DNA of 64,000 bases, from contig NZ_CP140153.1 of assembly GCF_034479635.1 (NCBI RefSeq), positions 2,239,501 through 2,303,500 on the forward strand, written 5' to 3'. Numbering within the stretch: position 1 is the first letter of the stretch; every line of letters starts with the position of its first letter. Below are positions 34,986 to 43,354 of this stretch, piece by piece. The stretch is from Guyparkeria halophila. Its GTDB lineage: Bacteria; Pseudomonadota; Gammaproteobacteria; Halothiobacillales; Halothiobacillaceae. The notes below the pieces were generated by a model. It saw only the letters and a list, made by a program, of their open reading frames with translations. It was not told where the DNA came from and did no database searches. The position numbers and the translations under genes were made by a program.

Positions 34986-36370
34986 GCCCCATCCAACACC
35001 TGGTGTTCCCGTAGATTGATAACGGGCACCACGCGGGCCGTGTTCACCACGTTGGCCCGCACCGTTTCCTTCCCGCCTCCGGGCTTGCGCTGCCGCACAC
35101 GGTAGTCGAGTTGCACCACCAGCTTCTTTCGGTCGTCGCTGCCATGGTCATGGACCAGCAGCACGGCGGGTTGGTCGTGGGTGGTGTCCAGCAGAGCGGC
35201 CCGCGGATTTGTAAGGTGCGCGGGCAGATCCAGCAGCCAGTCGCGATCCACCCCGCCGGCTTTCTTGTCGCGCGCCATGTGGATCAGATCGTTCTCTCGC
35301 ACGGACACCACGCCGGATTCCGGCCCCATGCCCCGACGCTCCAGCGAGGCGATGACGTCGGTCGACAGCGCGCCGATGTGACGAACCCGGCCGTGCGGGC
35401 GCGGCTGGTCGGCATCGAGCCCGGCGAACACCTCCCGTGCCATCTCCTGATAGCCATCCTCGACCCCGCGCCGGACACGGTCATCGGCCAGTGCTTCCCT
35501 GGCAGCCAGCGACCCGAGCATGGCCGGCGCCTGGGCGCTGCCGGCGAGGTGCAGTTCGCCCAGGTGGGACAGCCCCGCCTGGCCGGGGTTGTAGCTCCAG
35601 CCGGCATCGGGCTTCATCAGCATGTCGCGACCGGTGGTCCGGTCGGTGTAGCGCACGGCCGTGACCGGGCGCAGGTCGGGGCTGCCGTCCGGCAGCTTGC
35701 CGGCGGGCACCTCGACGGTCTCGGTGCGCCCGGTCTCCGGGGTCAGGCCCTCGGCTTGAAGGCGGCGGTCGGAGAGTGCCCGCACCCGGCAGCGGCAGTT
35801 CCAGCCGTTGGGCGGATAGATCGAGGACCAGACGGGGTCGTCGGCGCGGTAGACGCGCCCGTGCAGGCCGGCATGCGATGGACGGGTGCGTGAGTCGCGC
35901 ACGGCAAGGTACTGCCAGTAAGGCCGGGCCCCGCTGGCGGCCATCTCTTGCTGGTGGCGATAGCGCCCGGCCATGTAGGCGGTCTGGAGGTTCTGCCGGT
36001 AGATCAGCTTGAGGCGCCACGGACTGCCCCACTGGACCGGCCGGCCGGTGGCGTCGTATGCCTCGAGCACCTCGCCGGTCTCCTTGTCGATCGCCTGGCC
36101 CCACCAGCCCTTGCGCTGGAGCGTGGGGGTGAGCTCGCGGATAAAATCCCGCTCGGTTTTCCCCTCTTTCAACGCATCTGTAAGGCCACCGTGAATGTCC
36201 TTCAGCACGTCGATCTTGGCCAGCCGCGCAACCGTGAAGGCGCGGGCGTGCTGCGCCTGCCACAGCTCGCGCCAGTCGCCGGTCAGCTTGAGGCCCTTGG
36301 CTTCGAAGTAGCGGATGGCGTCTGCCGGCGGCAGACCGATGGCATTGCCGATGCGTGGCGATTCAGGCAT
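34979..36370 (-). CDS. head morphogenesis protein gpF with C-terminal nuclease-like domain
   Basis: 463 residues from the ATG at 36,370. The N-terminal part is the Mu F/SPP1 gp7 minor head domain: LKLIYRQNLQTAYMAGRYRH, YLAVRDSRTRPSHAGLHGRV and IYPPNGWNCRCRVRALSD. The last 140 residues (HIGALSTDVIASLERRG; DRDWLLDLPAHLTNPRA; VNTARVVPVINLREHQV) resemble the phage-barnase-EndoU-colicin-RelE (PBECR) nuclease domains known to be fused to gpF; that assignment is tentative. Overlaps the portal stop by 8 bp. Confidence 0.88.
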   Translation of the reverse strand: MPESPRIGNAIGLPPADAIRYFEAKGLKLTGDWRELWQAQHARAFTVARLAKIDVLKDIHGGLTDALKEGKTERDFIRELTPTLQRKGWWGQAIDKETGEVLEAYDATGRPVQWGSPWRLKLIYRQNLQTAYMAGRYRHQQEMAASGARPYWQYLAVRDSRTRPSHAGLHGRVYRADDPVWSSIYPPNGWNCRCRVRALSDRRLQAEGLTPETGRTETVEVPAGKLPDGSPDLRPVTAVRYTDRTTGRDMLMKPDAGWSYNPGQAGLSHLGELHLAGSAQAPAMLGSLAAREALADDRVRRGVEDGYQEMAREVFAGLDADQPRPHGRVRHIGALSTDVIASLERRGMGPESGVVSVRENDLIHMARDKKAGGVDRDWLLDLPAHLTNPRAALLDTTHDQPAVLLVHDHGSDDRKKLVVQLDYRVRQRKPGGGKETVRANVVNTARVVPVINLREHQVLDGAL

Positions 36371-37955
36371 CCCGCTCGGCCTCCTGTTGCGCCTCGAGGC
36401 GGCCGGCCAGTTCGGCGGCGAACATGGCACGGGCGAGCGCCTCGGTCAGGTCGGACGGGTCGGTGTCCGGGTACTGGTCCGCGAGTCGGGCGATGATCTC
36501 CTCGGGGGTCAGGCCCTCGTCGAGGGCGTCGACCATGGGGCGGATGATCTGTTGCGCCTGGTCGTGCTGGCCGGGCTGGTCGACCTCGGCGATCTCGTCC
36601 TGCAAATCGGCCGCTTCCGGCTGGGCTGCCAGCGCGGCGCGGCGCTCGCCCCGGCATCCGTCACAGCTGCACCCCTGCCCATGCGTCGCGCGCATGGCGG
36701 CCGCCGGCAGGCTGCCCGGCCGCTCGAGGATCGGCTCGTCGTCCGCTGGCGCCGGGATCCGCAGCTTGTCGTGGACCCACGACTGCGGGATCCGCACGCC
36801 GGCGTCGACCAGCTTCGACAGGCTCTGGGAGAGCGCGCCCATGTCTTCGTTGTCGGCCACGTCGAAGTAGAACTGCGGCACCGCCTTGAGCCCGGTATTC
36901 AGGCGCGCCAGCGGGGTGACCAGGTCACGGGTGAGCGTGCGGGCGATCAGGCGCAGGTCGGCGCGCATGATGTCGCTGCGTACCTCGTCGTGGGTCTGGG
37001 CCGCGGCATAGCTGCCCTTGCCGTCCACCTGGCTGGTGAGCGTGCCGCCCAGGATCGCCTTGCTGATCGACTGCTCGGCCCAGCGGACCATGGCGAGGAA
37101 CGGATCGGCGGCACCACGGGCGGCTTCCTGAAACTCGATTTCCATGCCCTGCGGCAGGATGCCGGCGGCGTTGTGGCCGATGCTGACCACCGCCTGCATC
37201 AGGGTGGACTTCTCGTCGTCGGTAGCCCCACGGGGATACCGGCCGACGCGCAGTGGCAGGCCGTAGATTTCCAGGAACTCGGCGAAGTCGCGGGTGCTCA
37301 AGGCCCGGAACAGGAACGGCCAGCCGAGCACGCGCACCAGCCCGGCACGCGTCAGGTACCCGGACTTGGCCGGGTGGTGGTGGACGATCCAGCCCCATGG
37401 GCGCAATGCCTCGCCACCGGCGGCGGTGGTCCGCAGGCGCAGGGTGTCCCGATCCTCTGGGGTGACCATGAACCAGTCGGCCGGCCGGGCGTGCGGCTCG
37501 GCACGCCACTGGCCTTCGGACTGCTCCCATTCCAGCTCGATGCCGGCATAGCCCGGCAGGATGGCGCCGGCCAGATCGAGGATCAGTTGGTCGATGTCCA
37601 TCTCCTCGCGGAGCATGGCCTCCAGTTCCTCGGTCGCTTTCTGGTCGGCCGCGCTGGCACCCCGGGGCGCGCGCAGTCCCCAGTCGACCGTGAGGGTGGC
37701 CAACTGGCGCTTGCTCATCTCGGCGAGCAGGTGGGCGTCCTTCTCCTGCATGTCCTCGGCGAGACGCGCCTGGGCGGTGAGATCGCCGCCCTCGGCATCC
37801 TCGTACAGACGGGCGAGCTTCGCCGGGGTCAGGCCGCGCGTGGGGTGGTCCGCCAGCTCGCGGTGCAGGCTGGCCATGCGCGCGGTCTGTGGTTCGCGCG
37901 CCAGTTTGCGCGGCGAGATGGGGGCACCGTCAGGACCGAGAATCGAATTCGCCAT
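36363..37955 (-). CDS. portal protein, Mu gp29 family (DUF935)
   Basis: 530 residues. The start MANSILGPDGAPISPRKLAR and later GWPFLFRALSTRDFAEFLEI, YGLPLRVGRYPRGATDDEKS, QSISKAILGGTLTSQ are diagnostic of DUF935 portals. The dodecameric portal forms the DNA entry vertex and docks the terminase encoded just upstream. A CxCxxC cluster (GCSCDGCRGERRA) near residue 435 may bind a metal. Confidence 0.93.
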   Translation of the reverse strand: MANSILGPDGAPISPRKLAREPQTARMASLHRELADHPTRGLTPAKLARLYEDAEGGDLTAQARLAEDMQEKDAHLLAEMSKRQLATLTVDWGLRAPRGASAADQKATEELEAMLREEMDIDQLILDLAGAILPGYAGIELEWEQSEGQWRAEPHARPADWFMVTPEDRDTLRLRTTAAGGEALRPWGWIVHHHPAKSGYLTRAGLVRVLGWPFLFRALSTRDFAEFLEIYGLPLRVGRYPRGATDDEKSTLMQAVVSIGHNAAGILPQGMEIEFQEAARGAADPFLAMVRWAEQSISKAILGGTLTSQVDGKGSYAAAQTHDEVRSDIMRADLRLIARTLTRDLVTPLARLNTGLKAVPQFYFDVADNEDMGALSQSLSKLVDAGVRIPQSWVHDKLRIPAPADDEPILERPGSLPAAAMRATHGQGCSCDGCRGERRAALAAQPEAADLQDEIAEVDQPGQHDQAQQIIRPMVDALDEGLTPEEIIARLADQYPDTDPSDLTEALARAMFAAELAGRLEAQQEAERDA

Positions 37956-38217
37956 GGGTATTTTCCTCGAACAGTTCGGGGTGGTGTCGGGCCAGCGCGG
38001 TCTCGGCGTGGTTGGCGATGACCAGCTCGCGGCGCATGCGGACGTACTGCACCAGTGCCTGCTCTAACGCGGCCTCCTGGTCTTCTCTTGAGACGAAGAC
38101 AGGGCCAGCCGTTGTCCGCAGATTCGGCGACATGTGGACTTGCACGAAGTGGCTGTCGGGATCCAAGCGACAGGCCAGTCGCAGTAGCCACCAGATCACG
38201 CGTTGACGCCACCGCAT
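37930..38217 (-). CDS. small protein between terminase and portal
   Basis: 95 residues starting MRWRQRVIWWLLRLACRLDP at an ATG that shares its A with the terminase TGA; it ends 26 bp inside the portal gene. An amphipathic/hydrophobic N-terminal stretch is followed by a soluble helical part. Not recognised. The coupled overlaps make it a real gene rather than chance. Confidence 0.6.
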   Translation of the reverse strand: MRWRQRVIWWLLRLACRLDPDSHFVQVHMSPNLRTTAGPVFVSREDQEAALEQALVQYVRMRRELVIANHAETALARHHPELFEENTHGEFDSRS

Positions 38218-39707
38218 CACCACAACCCCCCGGAGGTCGGCAGGTCCGCGCGGCGCGGGGCCGGCTCGAAGGGCGCGATCTCGATGCCGTCCTTGCGGCT
38301 GGCATAAAAGGCGAGCGCCAGCGCGATCGCCGCGTCGCCGTGTCGGTTGCGCTTGTCGCCGGTCTTGATGTCCGGCAGCTTGGGCACGCCGCGGATCACC
38401 TGGAGGGCGCGCAGGTCGTCAAGCACGTCGAGGTCGCGCGGGATCTCGATCTCGCCGTCCTCGAAGGCCGCCTTGAAAGGCGGCATGTTCTCCAGGTACC
38501 AGCCCTGCGAGAGCATCACCGCCTCGACGCGCGAGGCGCCATATCGGTAGGTCGCCTGCTCGGCCAGGTACTGGCCGTTGCCGCGAGCGTCGAGCGCGCC
38601 GCCCAGCATTCGCGGCAGCCGGTCGACGATGTAGTTGAGCACCTGCTCTTGCTGGCGGAACGGGACGTTGCGCAACTCGACCAGGAACGGCGTGCGCCGG
38701 AACAGATCCTGCCCGACCTCGAGTGGCGCGATGATGGTGAGATCCCCGGAGCGGCCGAAGTCCTCGCCGAAGGCGTGCGGCAGGTCGGGGTTCAGCTCGG
38801 CGAGCAGCGGTTTCAGGTTCTCGTCGCACCAGTCGCGGATCTCGGCCTCACGGAGGTGGTCCGGCCAGCCGTTGAAGTCCTCGCTGCCCTCGAAGCGGAT
38901 CACCGGCGCATCACGCATGCTCGCCTCGATCAGCGCGCGGGACAGGTAGGCGCCGCCGCCTTGCTTGGGCACGCAGTAATACTCCTCCAGCGCGTCCTCG
39001 CGGGTGGCGGTGTCGGAAAGGAGATCCTCCTTCCACCGCTCCTCGTCGGCCTGAGTCCACTCCTTGCCCTGGATCTGGCAGATGCGCCGGTAAAGGCCCA
39101 TCTCGCAGGCATCATCCAGCGTGACGCGGTGCACGCTGTAACGCTTCTTGCCGGCGCGGGAATCCTTGATCAGCTCGTTGAACAGGTTGTCGACGCCGTT
39201 GTGCGTGCTGATCAGGCGGACACGTGCGCCCCACATGGTCAGTGCCATCGCGGCCTTGAGTACCTCGGCGAGCCTGTCGTGGTGGCCGGCCTCGTCGATG
39301 GTCACGTTGCCCTGGCGACCACGCAGGTTGGACGGGCGCGACGACAGCGCCTGGATCTTGAAGCCCGAGGCGAAGCGGATGTTGAAGGTGAGGATGTCCT
39401 TGTCGTCGTCCTTGAGGACTTCCTCCTCGATGGCGCTGGCTGCCCGGTCGAAGGCGCGCGCCCACATGGCGGCCGCCTCGATGAACTCGATGGCCATCTC
39501 CTTGCTGGAGCCGACGTAGTAGTGGTTCGTCCCGCCGGCGGCGCGCTGGGCCGAGGCGGTCAGTACCGCGTCGGCCGCCTCCGCCCAGGTCAGGCCCGTG
39601 CGGCGCGACTTCTCCGCGATCTTGAGCTGGGACTTGTCCTCCATCCAGCAGCGCTGGTACGGCAGGAGCAGCTCGTCTGGGTCGTAGCTGTACGGGCAGT
39701 CAGTCAT
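38217..39707 (-). CDS. terminase large subunit, Mu gp28 family
   Basis: 496 residues. ATPase/nuclease motor that packages phage DNA. LLPYQRCWMEDKSQLKIAEK, SRRTGLTWAEAADAVL (Walker-A-like), TIDEAGHHDRLAEVLKAAMA (Walker B with DEA) and RLISTHNGVDNLFNELI are clear. The C-terminal nuclease region includes HAFGEDFGRSGDLTIIAPLE and GDAAIALALAFYASR, holding the metal-binding acids. Placement between gp27 and gp29 homologues agrees with Mu. Confidence 0.94.
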   Translation of the reverse strand: MTDCPYSYDPDELLLPYQRCWMEDKSQLKIAEKSRRTGLTWAEAADAVLTASAQRAAGGTNHYYVGSSKEMAIEFIEAAAMWARAFDRAASAIEEEVLKDDDKDILTFNIRFASGFKIQALSSRPSNLRGRQGNVTIDEAGHHDRLAEVLKAAMALTMWGARVRLISTHNGVDNLFNELIKDSRAGKKRYSVHRVTLDDACEMGLYRRICQIQGKEWTQADEERWKEDLLSDTATREDALEEYYCVPKQGGGAYLSRALIEASMRDAPVIRFEGSEDFNGWPDHLREAEIRDWCDENLKPLLAELNPDLPHAFGEDFGRSGDLTIIAPLEVGQDLFRRTPFLVELRNVPFRQQEQVLNYIVDRLPRMLGGALDARGNGQYLAEQATYRYGASRVEAVMLSQGWYLENMPPFKAAFEDGEIEIPRDLDVLDDLRALQVIRGVPKLPDIKTGDKRNRHGDAAIALALAFYASRKDGIEIAPFEPAPRRADLPTSGGLW

Positions 39708-39801
39708 TCAGGAAGCCTCGAATGAAGGCTGCAATGACGATCGCAAACGCGATAGCGTCGCCTGCTTCAACGATGGCTTGGGCGATGGTCAACTCTTCCA
39801 T
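39700..39801 (-). CDS. 33-residue hydrophobic peptide
   Basis: Starts at an ATG sharing its A with the TGA of the gp27-like gene and overlaps the terminase start by 8 bp. It starts MEELTIAQAIVEAGDAIAFA and ends in a hydrophobic helix plus RGFLND, so a one-pass membrane peptide. The tight coupling on both sides supports translation. Function unknown. Confidence 0.5.
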   Translation of the reverse strand: MEELTIAQAIVEAGDAIAFAIVIAAFIRGFLND

Positions 39802-40349
39802 CAGGCAATCCCCAGGATGTCGCGCTTGATGGTGGCGATAGCCTCCTTGCTCATGCCCTGGCTGGCCATGGCGGCCGTGGCCACCTCGGCCGCCTCGGTG
39901 GCGGCCTCGCGGCGGATCTCGGCGGCCCACTTCTTCTGACTGACCGAGGCCCGGCCGGTCTGCGCGATCGCACGGGCGGCGCGCGACAGCAGCTTGACGC
40001 GCTCGCTGGTGTCGACCTCCTCGTCGCTGGCCTCTTGCAGGTCGAGCAATGCCTCGAACAGGTCGCTCTGCACCAGCGAGATCACCGCCGCCGAACGCTG
40101 GTCGGCCTCGTCGGGCGCGGCATCGGCGATGGCCTTGGCCGCTTCGGTGCTGGCCCGGATGGCGGACAGGCGGCGCTCCAGGCGCTGGCCGTAGCGGTGC
40201 AGCGTGGACTTGCCCACCTCGATGCCGTGCGCCTCGAGGATCTGCTCCTCGAGCGCCTCGTAGCCGGAGAAGCCGCGACCGATCAGGAGGCGATCGATCT
40301 CGGTGCGTACCTCGGCGGGGAGCTGGCTGATCTTGTCACGAGGAGGCAT
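39801..40349 (-). CDS. Mu gp27-like protein (DUF3486), probable small terminase
   Basis: 182 residues. The N-terminus KISQLPAEVRTEIDRLLIGR with HGIEVGKSTLHRYGQRLERR is a DNA-binding-like helix-turn-helix typical of DUF3486. Later helical region includes LSRAARAIAQTGRASVSQKK. It lies directly upstream of the large terminase, so it is the likely DNA-recognition subunit for packaging. Confidence 0.85.
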   Translation of the reverse strand: MPPRDKISQLPAEVRTEIDRLLIGRGFSGYEALEEQILEAHGIEVGKSTLHRYGQRLERRLSAIRASTEAAKAIADAAPDEADQRSAAVISLVQSDLFEALLDLQEASDEEVDTSERVKLLSRAARAIAQTGRASVSQKKWAAEIRREAATEAAEVATAAMASQGMSKEAIATIKRDILGIA

Positions 40350-40602
40350 CGTCTTCTTCCTTCATGAGTCGCAGCATGTCGCGGCGCACTTCGTGGACCC
40401 GTTCCTGGAAACGCTCCCAGATGTGGCGCTGTGTCGGCGTCATGGTCTTGCGCTGGTAGTGGTCGAAAAACCCGTTCAGGCCCGCCACGTTTCGGTCGAT
40501 GTCTTCCGCCACGTAGACGTGCGCCAAGGCATCGACCACCTCTTCCTGTGGCTTGCTCAGCCCAAGGCGCTTTACGGCAACTGGCTCGCGCTGCACCTTC
40601 AT
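40336..40602 (-). CDS. small phage protein of unknown function
   Basis: 88 residues, basic N-terminus and charged helical C-terminus (RHIWERFQERVHEVRRDMLR). It overlaps the genes on both sides by 4-14 bp in the late operon. Not recognised; position is between gp26-like and gp27-like genes. Confidence 0.6.
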   Translation of the reverse strand: MKVQREPVAVKRLGLSKPQEEVVDALAHVYVAEDIDRNVAGLNGFFDHYQRKTMTPTQRHIWERFQERVHEVRRDMLRLMKEEDDASS

Positions 40603-40892
40603 GGCCGCGGTCTCGCCACACCGTCAACCGCAACGCGTCCGGCGGCCGCGTCCAGCCCGCGCGGGGTGATCCGGCCGACCTGGATGTCGTCGTGGTATTC
40701 GACGGTGACCAGGCCGCGATCGGCCAGCCAGGTGAACTCCTCGCGCAGCTCGGTCTGTCCGACGGCCAGGCGTTCGCCTTCCAGCAGCCGGATCAGCACG
40801 GTCTCGCGCAGGGCGTAATCGGGCACCTCGGCCATGGCCCGCAGCATCACCAGCCGGCGGTCGGCGGCAATCAGGTCTCGGTAGTGCGTCAT
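40599..40892 (-). CDS. Mu gp26-like winged-helix protein
   Basis: 97 residues. MTHYRDLIAADRRLVMLRAM, ALRETVLIRLLEGERLAVGQ and LREEFTWLADRGLVTVE, then ITPRGLDAAAGR, form a winged-helix pattern found in the gp26-like proteins of Mu-type phages. Its role in virion assembly or packaging is unknown. Confidence 0.75.
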   Translation of the reverse strand: MTHYRDLIAADRRLVMLRAMAEVPDYALRETVLIRLLEGERLAVGQTELREEFTWLADRGLVTVEYHDDIQVGRITPRGLDAAAGRVAVDGVARPRP

Positions 40893-41225
40893 TTACTTGT
40901 CCTCCCGGATCAGCTTGTCTTCAACGCGACTGAGTGAGCGCTCGACCGCCCCCATCACCCCGACCAGCTTGTTGACGGCACCCGACAGGTCGTTGATGCG
41001 TGCATGCAGCTCGGCAAGATCCTGGTGGGTCGGGGCGTGGTCGGCCACCGATTCCAGCCGGTCGATGCGCCGGTCGGCCTCGGCCTGGTGGGCGGCCTGT
41101 TTGTCGATTGCATCGCGGTTGGCTACCGAGCGGCTAATCAGCCAGGTGTAGATGCCGACGGCGACCACGCCGATAGCATTCACCCCCTGCATCACATCGC
41201 CGAATGTCAGGTTCTCCAGTGCCAC
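40893..41225 (-). CDS. Mu gp25-like protein (DUF2730)
   Basis: 110 residues. One N-terminal membrane helix (VNAIGVVAVGIYTWLI at about 14-30) and a coiled coil (EADRRIDRLESVADHAPTHQ; DLAELHARINDLSGAV), the layout of DUF2730. Follows the spanin genes as in Mu-like lysis regions. Confidence 0.82.
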   Translation of the reverse strand: MALENLTFGDVMQGVNAIGVVAVGIYTWLISRSVANRDAIDKQAAHQAEADRRIDRLESVADHAPTHQDLAELHARINDLSGAVNKLVGVMGAVERSLSRVEDKLIREDK

Positions 41226-41234
41226 GTCGCTCTC

Positions 41235-41519
41235 CTAGTCGCGTTCGTTGTTGAGGATTCGGGCCCGGCCTTCCCGGTCGAGCTGGAACAGTTGCAGATC
41301 GGTCAGGCGGTCGGTGCAGTCGTGGTACTCGCCGGCCAGACGTGTATAGGCCTTGACGATGTCACCCACCGTCGGCCCCGGTTCCGCGATCGGCGGACAA
41401 GGGACCATCGCCTCGGCAGGGGCAGTCGTCTGGATCACGTCCAGCGGCCGCGGCCCGGACGAGGCACAGCCCGCAAGGATCGAGACGCTGGCCGTACAGA
41501 TCAGGATGCGTGGCCACAT
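41235..41519 (-). CDS. outer-membrane spanin Rz1-like lipoprotein
   Basis: 94 residues. Signal peptide with lipobox LAGC at about 15-18, a proline-containing stretch (PAEAMVPCPPIAEPGPTVG) and a C-terminal helix. Its first 158 nt overlap the Rz-like gene in another frame, the classical embedded arrangement of Rz/Rz1. Anchored in the outer membrane, it would fuse membranes with Rz at the end of lysis. Confidence 0.75.
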   Translation of the reverse strand: MWPRILICTASVSILAGCASSGPRPLDVIQTTAPAEAMVPCPPIAEPGPTVGDIVKAYTRLAGEYHDCTDRLTDLQLFQLDREGRARILNNERD

Positions 41520-41766
41520 GGCGGCTGACCTCCTCGGCAGTGCGTTGGTTGGTGCGACGGGCCGCCGACCGTTCGGCGGCTCGCTTGCGGAACAGCTCGG
41601 CGTTCTCCGCCGTGGCGTCTGCCGCCGTGTCGACGGCGCGCTTCATCGAGTCCAGTTGCTGGCGCTCCATCTCGGCGACGCCGGCCCGGTGCCCGAGCTG
41701 GTAGCCGCCGAAACCGGACCCGGCGGTGACGACCAGCGCGGCGACGACGAGCACCCAGCGGATCAC
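41362..41766 (-). CDS. inner-membrane spanin Rz-like protein
   Basis: 134 residues beginning with GTG at 41,766 (overlapping the endolysin stop as GTGA). N-terminal membrane anchor IRWVLVVAALVVTAGSGFGG followed by a periplasmic coiled coil (AGVAEMERQQLDSMKRAVDT; ELFRKRAAERSAARRTNQRT). Overlaps the Rz1-like gene in a different frame. Confidence 0.75.
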   Translation of the reverse strand: MIRWVLVVAALVVTAGSGFGGYQLGHRAGVAEMERQQLDSMKRAVDTAADATAENAELFRKRAAERSAARRTNQRTAEEVSRHVATHPDLYGQRLDPCGLCLVRAAAAGRDPDDCPCRGDGPLSADRGTGADGG

Positions 41767-42413
41767 GGGCAACCCTCCCGGCATGGCCACCCCGTGCCCC
41801 AGCCCGCGTCGACATAACGCGGTTGCAGGTCGTAGATGATCCGGCGGGGATAGCCGAGGTTCTCGGCGCAGTGCCGGGCCGACCGGCTGGCGCTGCCGCA
41901 GGCCGCGTCGACGGTGCGGTGGTCGAGCGGATCGGCGGCATTGGCGGCCTCGTTGCGGTAGTGGCCGAGCCCGCCGTTGTAGCTGCGCAGCGCGCACCAG
42001 GCGCGGTCGCAGTCGGTGTGCCCGTGGCATAGGTCGTAGAGGTGGCGGTCGTAAGTGACCAGGGCGCGCATCGCCCAGCGCGGGTTGGTGGTCTCGCAGC
42101 CCGGCAGGTCGTAGGCGCCGCAGATCCAGCGGGCAGTCGCGGGCATGAACTGGGCGAGGCCCGACGCCCCGACGGGGCTCACCACATCCGGCCGCCATGC
42201 GCTCTCGGCGTGGATCTGTGCGGCGAAGCCAGCGACCGGGGCGCCGAGGCCCCAGATGCGGTTGGCCTCGCGGGTCAGGTCGCGCTGGTAGGTTTCGGCC
42301 GCGTGCGGGATGCCGGCGGCCTGGCCGCTGGCGATCGAGAGGAACGCCAGCATCGCGGCCAAGGCGAACAGGATCAGGCCGCGCAGGAGACAACGCTGGG
42401 CGGGCGTGGCCAC
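41763..42413 (-). CDS. endolysin, lytic transglycosylase (SLT) type
   Basis: 216 residues. An N-terminal hydrophobic segment (about 9-32) could be a signal peptide or signal-anchor-release sequence. The catalytic Glu lies in QIHAESAWRPDVVSPVGASG, followed by LAQFMPATARW and later LRSYNGGLGHYRNEA, all SLT signatures. Six or more cysteines suggest periplasmic disulfides. It cleaves peptidoglycan during phage lysis. Confidence 0.88.
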   Translation of the reverse strand: MATPAQRCLLRGLILFALAAMLAFLSIASGQAAGIPHAAETYQRDLTREANRIWGLGAPVAGFAAQIHAESAWRPDVVSPVGASGLAQFMPATARWICGAYDLPGCETTNPRWAMRALVTYDRHLYDLCHGHTDCDRAWCALRSYNGGLGHYRNEAANAADPLDHRTVDAACGSASRSARHCAENLGYPRRIIYDLQPRYVDAGWGTGWPCREGCP

Positions 42414-42414
42414 G

Positions 42415-42726
42415 TCAGGCTCCCAGCCCCACGGCGATCATGGCGGCCGCGACGATCACCGCCCGGCGGATGGTGGCGAAGGAAAAGCGCGCCGGCTCGG
42501 TCTGCGAATGCGAGTGCATCCGGTGCGGTCGGGCGTAGGGGAACAGGCCGCGGTCGATCCAGTACCCCAGCCAGGCGGCCAGGGTGACCAGCGAGAGCTT
42601 GTAGAGCGTCACCCCGATCTGTTGCGGGGCCAGCATGGCGATCACGGCCGAGGCGATCAGGCCGGCCAGCAGGATCGGGGTCATGCGCGCGAGATCGCGC
42701 AGGCGGGGGAACAGGTCGGAAAGCAT
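42415..42726 (-). CDS. putative holin
   Basis: 103 residues with hydrophobic segments at about 16-34, 41-60 and 86-103, located directly before the endolysin. A His/Gln-rich loop (PHRMHSHSQTEPARF) separates segments two and three. Size, topology and position fit a phage holin that triggers lysis. Confidence 0.78.
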   Translation of the reverse strand: MLSDLFPRLRDLARMTPILLAGLIASAVIAMLAPQQIGVTLYKLSLVTLAAWLGYWIDRGLFPYARPHRMHSHSQTEPARFSFATIRRAVIVAAAMIAVGLGA

Positions 42727-42770
42727 GTGGTGACACCCTCTTTACGGCCCGTTTACGCGGGCAGAAACAA

Positions 42771-42795
42771 CACACCCCGCATGCTGCGGGGTGTG
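42771..42795 (-). terminator. hairpin between cargo gene and lysis operon
   Basis: An 11-bp perfect stem CACACCCCGCA/TGCGGGGTGTG with a TGC loop. On the minus strand it is followed by the moderately T-rich TTGTTTCTGC, so it is a weak intrinsic terminator or a processing hairpin. Confidence 0.45.
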
Positions 42796-42803
42796 GGGCT
42801 GTC

Positions 42804-42829
42804 AGGTCGTGGGGAGGGGGTTCAGTGGG
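42804..42829. repeat. 26-bp direct repeat, copy 2 (before the lysis operon)
   Basis: Exact copy of 32,585-32,610. It lies 4 bp after the stop of the zinc-ribbon membrane gene and about 80 bp before the holin start, where Mu has late promoter Plys. Confidence 0.9.
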
Positions 42830-42833
42830 GCGG

Positions 42834-43334
42834 CTATCTTCCGATCAGGTGAACCTTTGTTGCCTTGGCCTGTTGGCCGCTCACCTCGATGTCACACAGA
42901 TAGTCTAGGCGCAGCTTGGCGCCAAAGCCGTTTTCCGCGTCGACGTGGGACTGGAGGAGGTACTGGCTTCCCTTGGCATGTGCGACACGGTAGTCCATCA
43001 ATGCGAAGTCGGCGGTGCCAGGTGCCTTTAGCTGGCGTTCCACCAGCGTCATGCACTCGCCGTATGCGTCCTCGGCCACTTCGATCGCCGGCCGCGGCTC
43101 GTCTTCCCCGCCAACGAACAGCCAGGCAATGCCGACACCCAAGAAGACGAACAGGATGATCGAGCCGATACCCCGTGTGGCCTCAGGGTCGACCGGCCGT
43201 TTCCGTGGACGCTCCTTCGTATGTGGTTTCGCCTTGGCGTAAACCACGCCGCACGAGGGGCAACTGTCTGTCGGGTCTTCCGGGTTGGCGGCTTGGTTCA
43301 CGTATCCGCATTTCGGGCAGGTCTTCTGCGTCAT
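42834..43334 (-). CDS. zinc-ribbon membrane protein, cargo
   Basis: 166 residues. Zinc ribbon with two CxxC pairs (TCPKCGYVNQAAN and SCPSCGVVYAKAKP) at the N-terminus, a basic linker, one membrane segment (SIILFVFLGVGIAWLFVGG, about 79-97), then a soluble domain (YGECMTLVERQLKAPGTADF). A very strong AAGGAGGT ribosome-binding site precedes the ATG. Not part of the Mu plan; similar zinc-ribbon-plus-membrane proteins are common accessory genes. Function unknown. Confidence 0.75.
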   Translation of the reverse strand: MTQKTCPKCGYVNQAANPEDPTDSCPSCGVVYAKAKPHTKERPRKRPVDPEATRGIGSIILFVFLGVGIAWLFVGGEDEPRPAIEVAEDAYGECMTLVERQLKAPGTADFALMDYRVAHAKGSQYLLQSHVDAENGFGAKLRLDYLCDIEVSGQQAKATKVHLIGR

Positions 43335-43354
43335 GGTTACCTCCTTGTGGCTCG

